Below, in pieces: positions 39,301-49,640 of a DNA stretch of 64,000 bases. Under the pieces are notes generated by a model. It saw only the letters and a program-made list of their open reading frames with translations, made no database searches and was not told where the DNA came from. The translations under genes were made by a program, and so were the position numbers. The number at the start of each line of letters is the position of its first letter. Within the stretch, counting starts at the first letter, position 1. The stretch is from Campylorhamphus procurvoides (taxonomy: Eukaryota; Chordata; Aves; Passeriformes; Dendrocolaptidae): the NCBI GenBank assembly GCA_013396655.1, contig WBMV01003267.1, forward strand, positions 1,178,001-1,242,000, given 5' to 3'.

Positions 39301-42300
39301 TGCTGCTGTCTCTGTGCACTCCCACGACCTATTACAACTCTGTGTGCTTTGGAGCAGCAGATGGTTCTTTGTTGAGATGGGTATTTTCTCATCTGCAGTA
39401 TGTGATGGTGCCAGAACTGTCAGCTGAGGAGATGTGGGATTAATATCGAGAACTGCAATGATCTTCCATATCTTAGACCTTCAAAAGAAAGTCGATGCTT
39501 TCCTTTGTCAGAAACCAGATTGAGAAGTTCAACTGCCCTCTTCCCGGAGGACAGTGTGACAAAAGGTTGCTGTTAAAATCTAAATTAAAAGTGTTAGCAT
39601 CCAAGATCATATTTACTTGCACTGGCAGACTTCTGCTGTACAAGCAACACAGAGCAGAAAGACATTTATTCACTGTCAGAGGGCATATGGGGGTTCAGAT
39701 CATCCAGAGCCTCCTGTTGAGCAGTGCAGAGCATCATAATGAGGTCCCCTGCAGGCCCATACCTACAGCTAGAAAACAGGCAGGTTCTGTTGAACTCTGT
39801 TTGGGATTCCCTTCCACTGTAATGATCACTGCTTTTCAGCACCTTCAGCCAAGATATGGTCCAAATCACAGGGTGGGAAATTCAGGTGTGGTAACTTCAG
39901 GTTAGTTTTTGCCAAAAGCTGTTACACATTTTCCATAGCCCTGTCTCAAACCCCAAAGACTTATTATACAATGCCCATATGCAGTAGCAGACAGAAAACC
40001 ATGGGTTTCTGTCTTGATATCAGCTCTGTGCTGATACCTGCCAAGATGATCTGTGGCACCTTTGTAATTATTGCCATAAAATGTATTTCTAAGGTTTTCT
40101 TCTCATGTCTTCTAGTGACTAATCTGCGTGGAAGCAGCCTCCTACTGCTGTTGGTTCTGGAGTTGCACAAGTGCTAACAATTCTCATTTCAAATCCTTCT
40201 GATAATCACAACGGAATTTAAGGCCTTTGGTTAAACTGGTTTTTATAAGAAATAAATGCCATGTATATGAATCCATGAGATCTAAGTGAAAAGGAACATT
40301 GGTTTACTACCTCAAGACTTGCTCTTGCTTTCACACTCTCTGTAACCAATGTCTCGCCATGGTTTGAAATCAATAGGCTGTTCTAAAGAAGAAAACAGAT
40401 CATGGACTCAAACACAGTCTAAATAGCAAAGGCACAAACACCACTTTCTGCATTTTTCTGAGTCTGTAGCTGCAAGGAAAATGGAATAGCTGATTTCATT
40501 AATTACATCTAATGTCGTTGCAGGCCACCACGGATTTGTATGGCAACTGCACCCTGCGTCACTCGGGCACGTCTGCAGCTGCTCCCGAAGCAGCCGGAGT
40601 GTTCGCCCTGGCCCTGGAGGCAAAGTACGCTGTTGAGAAATTCCTTGTGAGCTCTGGGGAGGAGAGGCCCTGTGGTTTGGTTAATGGTGTTCATCATTTC
40701 AGCTGGCTGGGGCTGCAATGAGCAGCTCACAAGCTGCCTGCTAAAGTAGTGACGTGCGTGGTGACTTACAGATGGAGCAACAGTCTTGCCAAAGCTGTAT
40801 GGCACATAACATTTCGGCGGTCTGGCTCTCTCTGTGTCCTCACCACCCACTGCATCCAGGGATTTGCCTTCTCTGGCGCTGTTTGGAGATTATTGCATTT
40901 CTCCACATGTCCTGTGTGAAATGCCCAGCCTACAAAAACATAAGGACGAACCTGTAGTATCAGTTCATTTGGTGCAATGAGCTGCATAGGGAGAGGATAA
41001 AAAACAGGGATTAGGAGTGATCTTTCAACAAGAGCTTTAACAATTTCATGGTTTGGAGAGAAAGCAGTCGGTCTATCCTGTTTAATGGCCAGAGGCAGAT
41101 TGGTCTTCCTTGAATTTGTTTAACTCTTTTCCAAGTTGTCTGTATTTGGCACCTGTGTCATCCAGTGACAATCAGTTCCACAGTGGTTTTTGGTGATGGT
41201 GGTGGGGAATGTTTTCCTTGTTTTCTTAACCCATTGCTGGTAATTTGCTTCTGTGCTTCGTAATTGTTATGTGAAGGAATAAATATCCATTGTCAATTTA
41301 CCATCTCCATGCTATTCACAAAAGTGGAGCCCTCTCATGTATTTCAGAATCATTGTCTTCTTCTCTACAGATCGGGGGAAGTTTTCCATGCTATAAGTTA
41401 CACCATCCTTTTACTTTGTGCTAAATTATTTCATGAAGTGAGGCAACATTTGCTCAGTTTCACAGCTTCAGTTGCTGTAACCGTGGCATGAAGTGAGCAC
41501 TGTGTACATAGTTTCCTTCAACAGAGCAGGATAATGAAGGTCTGGCAGAGGAGATGAAGTTTACACCATGAGCAAAGCAATGATTGCTGTGCTTAGAGCA
41601 TATCTTGGGCCAACCCTCGTTTTTCAGTTTTACACATGTAAAACACAGGCCAAGTGTTTAACTTTGGATGATCATTCCTTCTATTATCAAACTCATTCAC
41701 TGGGACAGCCACTATATAATAAATTAATATGGCCATAAAAATATAAAGGTTTAATGGATTTTCTGAACACTGCATGTTTAAACTGGACTAGAACCTAAAT
41801 ATCCCAGTAATGACTGTCATTTCTATTCATATGAGCTATCCATAAAGACTAGAATTATTCTGCCAAATTACCATGAATAAGGATTAGACTAATACCCTTG
41901 GCTTGCACTAGAGTTTCTAGCCTTTGCTGAGAAGGGGAGAAAAGCAGCTGTCAGTCTCTTCCATCTCCTTCCAGTCTGGCTCTGTTAGATTGTAGTGTGC
42001 AGAACTACCCTGGATGAGCTGCACTCACCTGGCAATGCACTCACCATTCCCACGCTGGGAATGGCTGACAATCTCCCATGTAGACCTGCACCGTGTCTGT
42101 CAGCTCATACACAATAAATGTGTCAAACCAGAGCAATCTGTGAAATGGAAAGTACAGCTTTAAGATATGTAGCAAGCTCTTAAAAGATTTCAGTAAGAAT
42201 GCTGCAAATGGTATCTGCTTTTCAGCTCTCTTGTGTCACCTTGGGGAAATGACAGTAATTGGCTATTCTGGTGTACATTCAGCACACACACATGATTATT

Positions 42301-45300
42301 ACTTGGGGCACAGAAAGCTGAAAAGCAGATCCTTTTAGGTTGGTGGTTTGAATCAGACATATTGTGATGTTGAAAGAGTTCATCATAAACCAACTGGAAT
42401 AGCTTTAGATATGCAGAATTAGAATGTCAGTTCTAAAGCTTCCAGAATAATAACTTAAAAGTGCCCTTCCTGTCATCATAATCACTGCACATCCAGGAAG
42501 ACAAGAGCTGATGATGAAAAATGACCATTGAATGTAGGCAAGTGTTACTTGACTGCATCCATCCATGCTAGTATATCATGGGTGACAAACCTCTGCCATT
42601 CCTTAAAATGCAAACCTGCAGCCACCCACAGCCCATACCCATATTCACAGAATCCTGACATTACTAACACCTGGATCATTAGAGCTCATCAGCCTTGTCA
42701 GACTATGGCTTCTTGGGGTGAATCTTGGAGGCTCCATGGGAAAAGCAGGCAAGACAAAGAGGGCAGGATTTAAGAGGAAGGCTAGATGAAATTCTGTCAT
42801 CGTCTTTTTCTTTTTATGTTTTTCTCAGACTCTGGTATAATGTCCTACTCATTTTATTAGCTTAAAAATTGCATGGTGGATCTATAATGAATAGTTTAAA
42901 AAGTTACTTTTAAGAAGTGTAACAATCAGAAATGATTTTGCAATTTTGGTGAACTTATTTTTGACAAGTAGTATACAATTAAAACCTATTCTTGTTCCCA
43001 CTGAAATCAACAGAAGCAGTGTTATTGATATGTGCATAGATACAATTTCAGTGTTATACATAGAAGCGGATTTTACCAAACTGAAACATAGTCTTTATCT
43101 GCTCCTTAATATCGTGTGTTTTCCATGTTGCTCTTCCACAGCTTGGATCTGACATGGAGAGACATGCAGCATCTGACAGTGCTCACCTCCAAGAGGAACC
43201 AGCTTCACGACGAGGTTCATCGATGGCGTAGGAACGGTGTTGGGCTGGAGTTCAACCATCTCTTTGGCTACGGTGTCCTAGACGCAGGAGCAATGGTTAA
43301 GATGGCAAAAGACTGGAAGACTGTTCCCGAGAGATTCCATTGTGTCGGAGGGTCAATACAGGAACCTGAGTAAGTGAATAGTCTCTGTGTATGTGTTTGG
43401 CTTCTTCCAGGCATTTAGGAGACTACAAGCATGCAATTATGCTGGCAAAGACATAGTCAAAAAAATGTAATGAAGTTTGGTTTTTCTAAGGAAGCCTAAT
43501 GTTACCAGTAATAAGTTGATAAAACATTTTTTATCGACATTAGTTGATAAAAGTACATGATGTTTCAGTTCCTGTTTAGCTTTAGGAGGGCATTCTGCAG
43601 CACATCTGTATCCTCATTGCTAGTGCCAGCAGTGTTGATAGCACCATCCATTTCTCCTGGGTGCTCACAGGTATGTTTTTGCTAAAGTTTCTGTGAATAA
43701 AGAGCCTGTCCTTAAGTGAAAATGTAGGAGGCTGCCACTGTAAATAACATAAACTGCTGCCACATGAAATATCTGTCAGCCAGGTCATAGCTCATTGTGA
43801 CATTTTGTAGCAGAAAATGTTACCTCTAGAAGACTGAAACTATCATCTGCAGGTACCAGTGATTCAGTTTGAACATTACAGCACACATTTAATTGTGCCT
43901 GGTGTATGCTCTCCAAGTCTCTAATTGCAGGCTAGATAGTCAGATTATTTTCTGATTTACCTTCATGTGCTAAAGTGAATGAGTCAACAAGTGAATGAAT
44001 TAATACTAATTGACTACAACAGCTGTAGTTTAATTTAAGTAATTGAAATACTAACCTAATAATGGCCAATTTATGTCTATACTATTTGAAATTGAACTTT
44101 TCAGTGCTATTTTTGAAGGCATCATTATTCTATTGGGAAAAAGAGAACAAACCAGTATGCCACTCTGGCACATACCTCAGCCAGGCAAAGAATGAATTTG
44201 TCCCTAACCTTCCAGATGGGTTTGTATTTGCATGATCCAAGGTTCTGCAGCTGAGGTCTGAGTTTTAATTTATCTGGCCTATGCATGCTCACAGGTAAAA
44301 AAAATGAAATAATGAGAGCTAATTTTGATCTATCCCTAGTTAATAAATAATTAAATGCAGACAAATAATCTCATTTATCTTAGTGCAGCTCCATTTATTG
44401 AAATGGGAATCAGAAGAGGAGAGAACATTTCTTTCTGTGGGCTGTGTGGGTGCCTCCCCTCCGCTACTTGCCTGAAAAATCTATACATTAATAGCACTGC
44501 AGTAATATTTATGTCTCCCAATGAAAATGCCACTGAGAGGAGATAATAAGTAACATTTACATTTTTCGAATTTCACTGTGCCAGAAAAGTGAATTAAGTC
44601 CCAGCATCTCCAGAGATCCCTTGGAAATGAAAACTACACTGCACTTCCGCCATGGATAATTGGGTTAATTTTTCTTAGTTTAGTCTTGCTGGAGTCACAT
44701 TTTCTAGATATATTCTCTATACGTTTATTTAAGTGTGGATATCTGTATACAAAAATACATATTCAGTATAGATGTATGGTGGTGAGCAGTTGACTCAGAG
44801 GTGGGTTTCAGAGGAGCACTGTCAATTACGCAAAAGGCCAGGAAATAATTGACAGTGTGCTGAAAGCAATCGATATTTAAACTAGAAACACTTGTTAGCA
44901 ATAGGAACTTTTTCTGACAGGGGATCTGGCTGGTTCAGGGAAATACAAAGATGATTTAGGACATTATAGTCTATATTAAATGAGGAATAGGGGCACATGA
45001 GAGTGTGCTTCTGGAGAGAGATTAACTCCCCTATTCATGTCTAACTGGGTACTAGACTATGTAAAAGTGAATGTATTATATAAATACGCATATATAAATT
45101 GGGCAGTGGCACAATCTGCTCCTTTTTGTCAGGCTTTTTCTACCACCCCTGGTTCTTTTAGTTTCTTTGGGAAAATTCACCTGGACTACAGTAATTAGTC
45201 TAGTGAAGCAGAGAGTATTGGATCCTTATTAGTAGGAAAGGAGGAAACAGAGCAAGCCTTTTCTCATGTGTTTTAGAGAACTGAGAGAACTTTTGCACTG

Positions 45301-47533
45301 CAGCACTTGAGATGGTGTCAAGAAAAGCTGTCTGCAGCTGCCAGGCTGATTGCAGAGCACATGGAGTGGCAACACACTGCTCTTGTTTCTTAGGGTTTTG
45401 GTGTTGAAGGGTGGAGAAAGCTCATGCTGTGGTGTCCCTTCTCATTTACTGGAGGAGATAAAACACTTCTCACAACCCTGGGAATGAAGCAGTGTTTGAC
45501 AGAGGTTTGTCCACTGTGTGAGAAGGCTGTGAGACAACATGAATTCAGATTGAATTGAGATTGATGCTTCCCATGCAGAGAAACTGCAAGCACACGGCAA
45601 GTGTGAAATTATGATACTTCACCTCTGGCTGCACAGAGTGCATTTTTCTTGTGCTTTGGCACCCAAAGTAAATATCTCAAGGGTATTATCATTAGATGCT
45701 CAAATATTTTTGCTGTACAATATTTATGTAACACCAGCTTCTGCTCCAGGGCATCCATAATACTCAGAACAACACAGATTTTTCAGTTTTATGTCTATAA
45801 AATTTAATGCCTTAAGGACCTGGATGTGAATGACTTTTTACTCTGCAAGTACTCCCAAGAAGGCAGTACTCTATGAAAGGGGGACAGAGACTGGCCTGAG
45901 CCAATTAGTGATGCACTAAGCATTAATACCTGGAGCTCATCTCAAGAAGAAAAGAATTTCTGGAAGCTAGGTTTGAATTAAATGCTTTCACTGGTCTCTA
46001 TAGAATGCAATATTTCATTAGCAGAGGGGAAAAAGCTGGTGCTTGTTTCTTTTGAAAAGAAGGTGTTCATTACCACAGCATGGTCAATGCCCTTCAAAAG
46101 GGCTCTCAATTTAGCTGCAGAATTGAGGGCAGGGAGAACCCACTGCAAGACAAGGTAATGACAAAGCGATCGGAGTCTTTTGTGACTTAGTCCCATTTTT
46201 AATGATTGCAGTAATTCTTGTCCTTCAGTGATTGTAGATGGAGGACAGTGTCACACTGCTTGCAGAACACTGATGGTGAAGATGCAGAGCATTTTTACAC
46301 TTCTGTGTATTTTGCCAGCCAGTTTCTGAGGCAGTGGGAAATTACCAGTTACATCCTGACCCCAGGAGGTTTAGAAGGCACTTGACATCCCCGGCTCCTG
46401 GGCCAGGCAGGACTCTGGCAACTCAGTGAACACATGAGAGTTCTGTCCTTGGTGTATGTGCTCTTGTCCAGGAGCCATTCAAAGTCAGAAGTCTTCATGG
46501 AAAAGTATTCTTCAGACGAGCTGATGCTGGGATCCCATGTTTGTACTGGTTTCCAAAGCAGAACAAGGACACAGGATTCCATGTGACTGCACTAAAATTC
46601 TGTACAACTGGCTGCTCTGGTGCCAGACAGCCATTTGCTGCTGTCCTTTAAGAGAGTGCCATGACTGACTGCTCATGGTTCTTCTACTGAATATACACAT
46701 TATGATGCAGTTACCCAATATAGGAGTGATAAGTACAGCCATTTATTTAACATTAAATATATGTTAATAGTTCTTATAGAGCAGTATGCGCTTCTTAGTT
46801 GTAGTCCCTCTCTCTTTGTGTAGGTGTACATTTTGTAATTATTTTCAAATTAAGGTTTTTGTGTCACTTTCTGAAGAGAGAGTGTTCTCTTTCTGGCTGA
46901 GTTTGCAACTATTACTTCCTTACTTTTCCATGTATTACTAAGGAAAATAATAAGGGGGTTTCCTTTGAGGCACCAATAGTTTTAGCACAAGCCATGTCAT
47001 GCTATGTATGTCCTTTTCACTTGCTTGATTATCTTTTGACCCACAGAAAGATACCACCAAGTGGCAAGCTGGTCCTCACACTGACAACTGATGCATGTGA
47101 GGGGAAGGAGAACTTCGTCCGATACCTCGAGCACGTCCAGGCAGTGATAACTGTGAATTCCACGCGGCGAGGAGACCTCAACATCAACATGACCTCGCCC
47201 ATGGGAACGAAGTCCATCCTGCTGAGCCGGCGCCCCAGGGATGACGACTCCAAGGTGGGTTTTGACAAATGGCCTTTCATGACCACACACACTTGGGGGG
47301 AAGACCCCCGGGGCACCTGGGCTCTGGAGATCGGGTTTGTGGGCAGCCAGCCCCAGCGGGGTGTGCTGAAGGAGTGGACACTGATGCTGCATGGGACTCA
47401 GAGCGCACCGTACATAGACCAAATAGTAAAAGATTATCAGTCCAAACTGGCCATGTCCAAGAAGGAAGAGCTGGAAGAAGAATTAGATGAAGCGGTGGAG
47501 AGAAGCCTGAAGAGTATACTGAGCAAGAACTAG
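270..47533 (+). CDS. PCSK2: PCSK2, prohormone convertase 2 (exons 3-12 of 12; 5' end outside window)
   Basis: PC2 is a calcium-dependent subtilisin-like endoprotease of neuroendocrine secretory granules. It cleaves prohormones such as proglucagon, proinsulin and POMC at paired basic residues, and it needs the chaperone 7B2 (SCG5). Coding segments are 270-383, 1690-1798, 2709-2746, 19879-19955, 25994-26082, 28540-28715, 39060-39275, 40524-40624, 43142-43369 and 47047-47533. They total 1635 nt, with phases agreeing at all nine junctions and one terminal TAG, giving 544 residues. Counting from the human start, these are residues 95-638 with no net indel. Visible landmarks are the RRKR|GYRD propeptide cleavage site (106-109), Asp167 (MDDG), His208 (SHGT), Asp310 (ASGDGG), Ser384 (HSGTSAA), the P domain with RRGD (517-520), and a charged C-terminal tail with [10 protein letters not shown]. 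The aspartate at the oxyanion position separates PC2 from other convertases. No frameshift or internal stop was seen. Exons 1-2 (signal peptide and most of the propeptide) lie upstream. Confidence 0.97.
384..1689 (+). other. PCSK2: PCSK2 intron 3
   Basis: A 1306-nt GT-AG intron (gtaagt...ttag). It is AT-rich with several short T runs. No gene, repeat family or distinctive element was recognised. Confidence 0.85.
1690..1798 (+). CDS. PCSK2: PCSK2 exon 4 (catalytic Asp167)
   Basis: This exon is 109 nt, enters in phase 0 and leaves after one base of the next codon. It encodes [20 protein letters not shown] and continues to TIGIMDD plus the first base of Gly169. The Asp of IMDDG is the first member of the Asp-His-Ser triad of the S8 family, and the surrounding motif is intact. 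The donor is GATGATG|gtaagt. Confidence 0.97.
1799..2708 (+). other. PCSK2: PCSK2 intron 4
   Basis: A 910-nt GT-AG intron (gtaagt...ttgcag). No repeat or RNA gene was recognised. Confidence 0.85.
2709..2746 (+). CDS. PCSK2: PCSK2 exon 5 (38-nt micro-exon of the catalytic domain)
   Basis: This exon is only 38 nt: two bases completing Gly169 plus 12 codons ([12 protein letters not shown]). It is too short for an ORF search and was placed by splice sites, phase and protein continuity. The acceptor is attgcag|GA and the donor is TAC|gtaagt. It directly follows the catalytic Asp167 in the spliced protein. Confidence 0.96.
2747..19878 (+). other. PCSK2: PCSK2 intron 5 (17.1 kb, largest in window)
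   Basis: A 17,132-nt GT-AG intron (gtaagt...tttgcag). It holds many short chance ORFs, none with protein-like composition or a recognisable domain. It contains A/T-homopolymer stretches, for example near 10163-10190, 10772-10788, 13645-13655, 15041-15051 and 16678-16700. AT-rich TAAT-dense blocks near 9425-9560 and 11520-11690 are discussed in the findings. No CR1 3' end, tRNA or coding gene was recognised. Confidence 0.85.
19879..19955 (+). CDS. PCSK2: PCSK2 exon 6 (segment before catalytic His208)
   Basis: This exon is 77 nt: 25 codons ([20 protein letters not shown] then DDWFN) plus two bases of Ser207. The tyrosine/proline-rich DPYPYP stretch lies in the region reported to be needed for 7B2 binding (Tyr194 in mouse numbering, 195 by the human count). 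That link comes from literature recall, not from the sequence. The acceptor is ttttgcag|AAT and the donor is AACAG|gtaagg. Confidence 0.97.
19956..25993 (+). other. PCSK2: PCSK2 intron 6
   Basis: A 6,038-nt GT-AG intron (gtaagg...tcgcag). It contains one sense-oriented CR1 3' end near 22098-22238. A short ACACATAA-type tandem occurs near 23690-23710. No gene was recognised inside it. Confidence 0.85.
22098..22238 (+). mobile_element. CR1 LINE, 5'-truncated 3' end
   Basis: The stretch contains the familiar avian CR1 3'-end phrases in order: GGTTGGATGGGGCCCTGA, a 'cagtctgatccagtggg' block, 'ccctacccatgg', 'ttggaactaaatgatcttta', and the terminal 'gtcccttccaacccaaagcattctatg'. The orientation is +, the same as PCSK2. 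The internal differences from the usual CR1 wording suggest an old insertion. The upstream boundary is uncertain because CR1 copies are typically 5'-truncated. No ORF survives. Confidence 0.82.
25994..26082 (+). CDS. PCSK2: PCSK2 exon 7 (catalytic His208)
   Basis: This exon is 89 nt. One base completes Ser207, followed by 29 codons ([20 protein letters not shown], then GVAYNSKVA) and one base of Gly237. The HGT motif carries the catalytic histidine, and the [13 protein letters not shown] segment is highly conserved in kexin-type convertases. The acceptor is tttcgcag|C. The donor GCAG|gtacgg is a weaker variant of the consensus. Confidence 0.97.
26083..28539 (+). other. PCSK2: PCSK2 intron 7
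   Basis: A 2,457-nt GT-AG intron (gtacgg...ctacag). A 172-codon open frame at 26870-27388 has no recognisable domain and I regard it as chance. No repeat was recognised. Confidence 0.85.
28540..28715 (+). CDS. PCSK2: PCSK2 exon 8 (catalytic domain core)
   Basis: This exon is 176 nt: two bases completing Gly237 plus 58 codons (238-295). It reads [20 protein letters not shown], then [20 protein letters not shown], and ends at MADGVNK. The SASWGP segment forms part of the substrate-binding S1 region of S8B proteases. The donor AAG|gtatca departs from the consensus at +4 to +6. Confidence 0.97.
31063..31147 (+). mobile_element. CR1 LINE, very short 3' end
   Basis: The element reads 'gatgtccctgctcattgcaa', then 'taggggttggtctaaatgac', then 'cctttaaaggtcccttccaacccaaa...tgattcta'. 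This is the terminal part of an avian CR1 in sense orientation. Only about 85 nt are recognisable, so it is strongly 5'-truncated. A short duplication (ctgatatatcttct) sits just before it at about 31023-31052 and could be unrelated or a remnant of the insertion site. Confidence 0.77.
36671..36775 (-). mobile_element. CR1 LINE 3' end, antisense
   Basis: The element reads 'gagttggagaagaccttaaa', then 'ggccatctagttccaatcac', then 'ctgccccagccatgagcagg', followed by 'gatgccactcactagatcag'. This is the reverse complement of a CR1 3' end. Its orientation is opposite to the copies in intron 6 and earlier in this intron. The far boundary, near 36775, is uncertain. Confidence 0.72.
39060..39275 (+). 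CDS. PCSK2: PCSK2 exon 9 (oxyanion Asp310)
   Basis: This exon is 216 nt, phase 0 at both ends, 72 codons (296-367). It starts [20 protein letters not shown] and ends [11 protein letters not shown]. The aspartate in ASGDGG is at the oxyanion-hole position where other convertases carry asparagine, which is a PC2 hallmark. The [15 protein letters not shown] and [11 protein letters not shown] motifs are intact. The acceptor is ttcacag|GGC and the donor is GTG|gtgagt. Confidence 0.97.
39276..40523 (+). other. PCSK2: PCSK2 intron 9
   Basis: A 1,248-nt GT-AG intron (gtgagt...gttgcag). No repeat or gene was recognised. The exon 9 frame stays open for 55 codons past the donor, to a stop at 39441-39443, without resembling protein. 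Confidence 0.85.
40524..40624 (+). CDS. PCSK2: PCSK2 exon 10 (catalytic Ser384)
   Basis: This exon is 101 nt: 33 codons ([20 protein letters not shown], then [13 protein letters not shown]) plus two bases of Asn401. [12 protein letters not shown] is the S8 serine active-site signature. NCT (Asn375) is a potential N-glycosylation site. The donor CAA|gtacgc is non-ideal. It is supported because AA joined to the C of exon 11 restores Asn and the conserved N-L-x-L-T-W-R-D sequence. Confidence 0.96.
40625..43141 (+). other. PCSK2: PCSK2 intron 10
   Basis: A 2,517-nt GT-AG intron (gtacgc...ttccacag). Nothing beyond chance ORFs was recognised. Confidence 0.85.
43142..43369 (+). CDS. PCSK2: PCSK2 exon 11 (end of catalytic domain, start of P domain)
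   Basis: This exon is 228 nt: one base of Asn401, 75 codons (402-476) and two bases of Glu477. It begins [20 protein letters not shown] and contains the conserved [18 protein letters not shown] motif at the catalytic/P domain border. It ends [10 protein letters not shown]. Small differences from the human protein as I recall it are LDLT for LGLT, HRWRR for HQWRR and SIQEPE for SVQDPE. The donor is CCTGA|gtaagt. Confidence 0.97.
43370..47046 (+). other. PCSK2: PCSK2 intron 11
   Basis: A 3,677-nt GT-AG intron (gtaagt...cccacag). It contains a short direct plus inverted repeat at 43515-43552 (see findings). Otherwise AT-rich with no recognised element. Confidence 0.85.
43515..43552. repeat. Short inverted plus direct repeat
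   Basis: GTTGATAAAA occurs at 43515-43524. Its near reverse complement TTTTATCGAC is at 43529-43538, separated by 4 nt, and a second direct copy of GTTGATAAAA is at 43543-43552. In RNA the first two arms would pair over 10 bp with one G-U. Function is unknown and it may be chance. Confidence 0.6.
47047..47533 (+). CDS. PCSK2: PCSK2 exon 12 (P domain, C-terminal tail, stop)
   Basis: This exon has 487 coding nt: one base completing Glu477, 161 codons (478-638) and TAG at 47531-47533. It encodes most of the P (Homo B) domain, which stabilises the enzyme and sets its calcium and pH dependence. Visible features are [20 protein letters not shown], the sequons N-S-T (514) and N-M-T (524), RRGDLN (517-522), [19 protein letters not shown] and [13 protein letters not shown]. 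The C-terminal tail includes a strongly acidic and basic helical segment ([20 protein letters not shown]), consistent with the membrane-associating, granule-sorting tail known for PC2. GC content is higher than in the flanking introns. No second frame is needed. Confidence 0.97.
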
Positions 47534-48328
47534 TGCTGTTCTGCATGATGGTGTCTTTCCTTCCCCAGACCCCTCCACTCACCTTTCTACTATCCAAACC
47601 TCTGTGTTCGACATATTACAATGATCGTCTCTGTAGCCAAATTATTGCCCTTTCTTGATTTTAAAGTCTTATATCTCGTCAATAATTATTTTAATTGCCA
47701 CTGAAGCAATCCTTTTTTTACTCTAAACCACAAATGTACTGTCTCCCACCAAATACTATGTACAGTTTGTGACTGTAAATGATTTTTCTTTTGTGTCATA
47801 CAAATAGGTAATAACCTGCAAAGAAAGTAATGGCTTTTATGTTCATATTTTTGTGGTAACTGTTGTTTGTATTTAAAAAAAACAAACAAAAAAGAATGAA
47901 TTTTAACACTAGAAGTTGGTGATAATGGGCACATTTTTAAAAATTACTGTGAGAGAGGGAATCACAAAGAGGTTGTCTGGATAGGTCTTTAAACATCTAC
48001 CAGCTCCTTCTGCATTAGTGGGACTTTCCCCATTGGGTTCAACCAAAGTAGCACTAGACCCTACAAAAAGAAATAATCCAGAGATGAGGAAAATTCACCA
48101 ATCTAATTTGCAGAAATGCAATTCTTTTGAGAGTTTTCTTTAATAATACCCTTATGCAACATACACACTAACACTTCAGCCATGGGATGGGTCAACAGAC
48201 ATGCAATAAGGAAGGCAAAGTGATGCCAAAGCCAGGTGAGAGGGAGAAGTGCTTTGTAAACTGGGTCAGGGCATTCTAGAAGCACAAGTTCCAATTTTGG
48301 TGGAGGTTATTAATTTGTTTGGTTGGGG

Positions 48329-48361
48329 TTTTTTTTTGGTGGTGTTTGTTTTTTTTTTTTT
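48329..48361. repeat. T-rich low-complexity tract
   Basis: Two T runs are separated by ggtggtgtttg. It may be simple low-complexity sequence. No retroposon body is recognisable next to it. Confidence 0.7.
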
Positions 48362-48735
48362 AACTTTGGCAATTTAAATCGATTTACCATCTTTCAGCAG
48401 AACAAGCACATGGGGATGAGCTGTAGGATTTGTGGCAAGTTGTGTGCAGAAGTGCATCTGGTGGTCTCTCTACTGAGATGTACTCCAGCAGCATAAGGTG
48501 AGGCTGTGTCAGCATTACCAACCACAGACCCCTGTTTTCTGGGGTTTACAATGTGGCTCCCAGTAAATTGCTGCGGGAGAAATTTGAAGTACACAGTTTC
48601 AGTCGCAAAGTGATTTTTAATTCAAATTTCATTTTTAAAAAATAGTCACTTGTTGGTTTTATGTTATACAAATGTATTTAAGAGAAAAATATATCTAAGT
48701 TATTAATGTGTAATGCAAAGTTGGCCTTCTTGGGA

Positions 48736-48741
48736 AATAAA
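48736..48741 (+). terminator. Candidate PCSK2 proximal poly(A) signal
   Basis: AATAAA lies 1.2 kb after the stop codon. It is followed within 10-20 nt by TGTAGTGTGTTTGGG, which fits a GU-rich downstream element. It is the first canonical hexamer I found after the stop. Confidence 0.6.
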
Positions 48742-49454
48742 ATGTAGTGTGTTTGGGAAGATTTGTTGGCAGTCATTGCTCTTTGCTGTTTAAAGTCAGT
48801 CCCACCTTGACTTTTTATACATGAGTTATAATCAGTGTCTCACCCTCAGAGTATGCTCTGGCTATTACTGCAGAATGTAACATCCTCCTTGGTGGGAATT
48901 ACTCATGGTGGCAACCACTGCGTGTTCTCAGGTGTGAGATCCCAAATTTAGCATTTGAATAATAAAGGGTCTTGATTCTGCAAATATTTAGGCACTTACA
49001 ATAAAGGCCATCAGTGGATGTATTCAAGTGGTAATTTTAAGCAGATGCTTCATATCTTTGCAGGACCCAAGATCCACTTTTTAGCAGTGACTAGTTTCAG
49101 AATTTTATTATGTATTTTTAATATGCAGAGTATTAATCTAAAATGTTTTAGTAAGAGTTGTCCTGGTAGAAACTCAGTAAGTAAGTATTTATGTAAAAAT
49201 TAAAAACATAACCCAAAGGTTCTATGGTGGACACTTTTCACTTAAGAATGTATAATCTGTGATGTTAATTTGAGTGAATATCCATCTTTTATTTTTCCAT
49301 AAAAGGCCTGTTCTTTCCTTTACAAATCCAAATGAAAAATAAACAGCTCAACCTACTCAAAGTCTCTGTGAATTACACTTTAAAGCCAAGCCAAGGAGCC
49401 TTGCACTACTCACAGGTTCCTCGTTGTGTGCAGCAGTCCCATAGGAAGAATTTA

Positions 49455-49640
49455 TCATATAAATATATATATTTATGCATACAACTGTATGACTAAATGC
49501 ATATGACACACCTGTGGTATCTCTCTCTCTGTATGTATATATTACATACAATATGTATATTCAGAGTATGTTACATATATTTGCTTAAAATATATATATA
49601 GAATTGCATATGGTATGTAATGTATAATACACATATGCAC
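49455..49640. repeat. AT-dinucleotide-rich region
   Basis: Several imperfect (AT)n/(TATG)n stretches with a CTCTCTCTCT run occur in the PCSK2 3' flank, for example 'aaatatatatatttatgc' and 'aaaatatatatatag'. The region behaves like a decayed microsatellite. Confidence 0.7.

Noticed and set aside
46997..47422. 141-codon open frame antisense to PCSK2 exon 12
   Set aside because: It is a complement shadow of the GC-rich P-domain exon.
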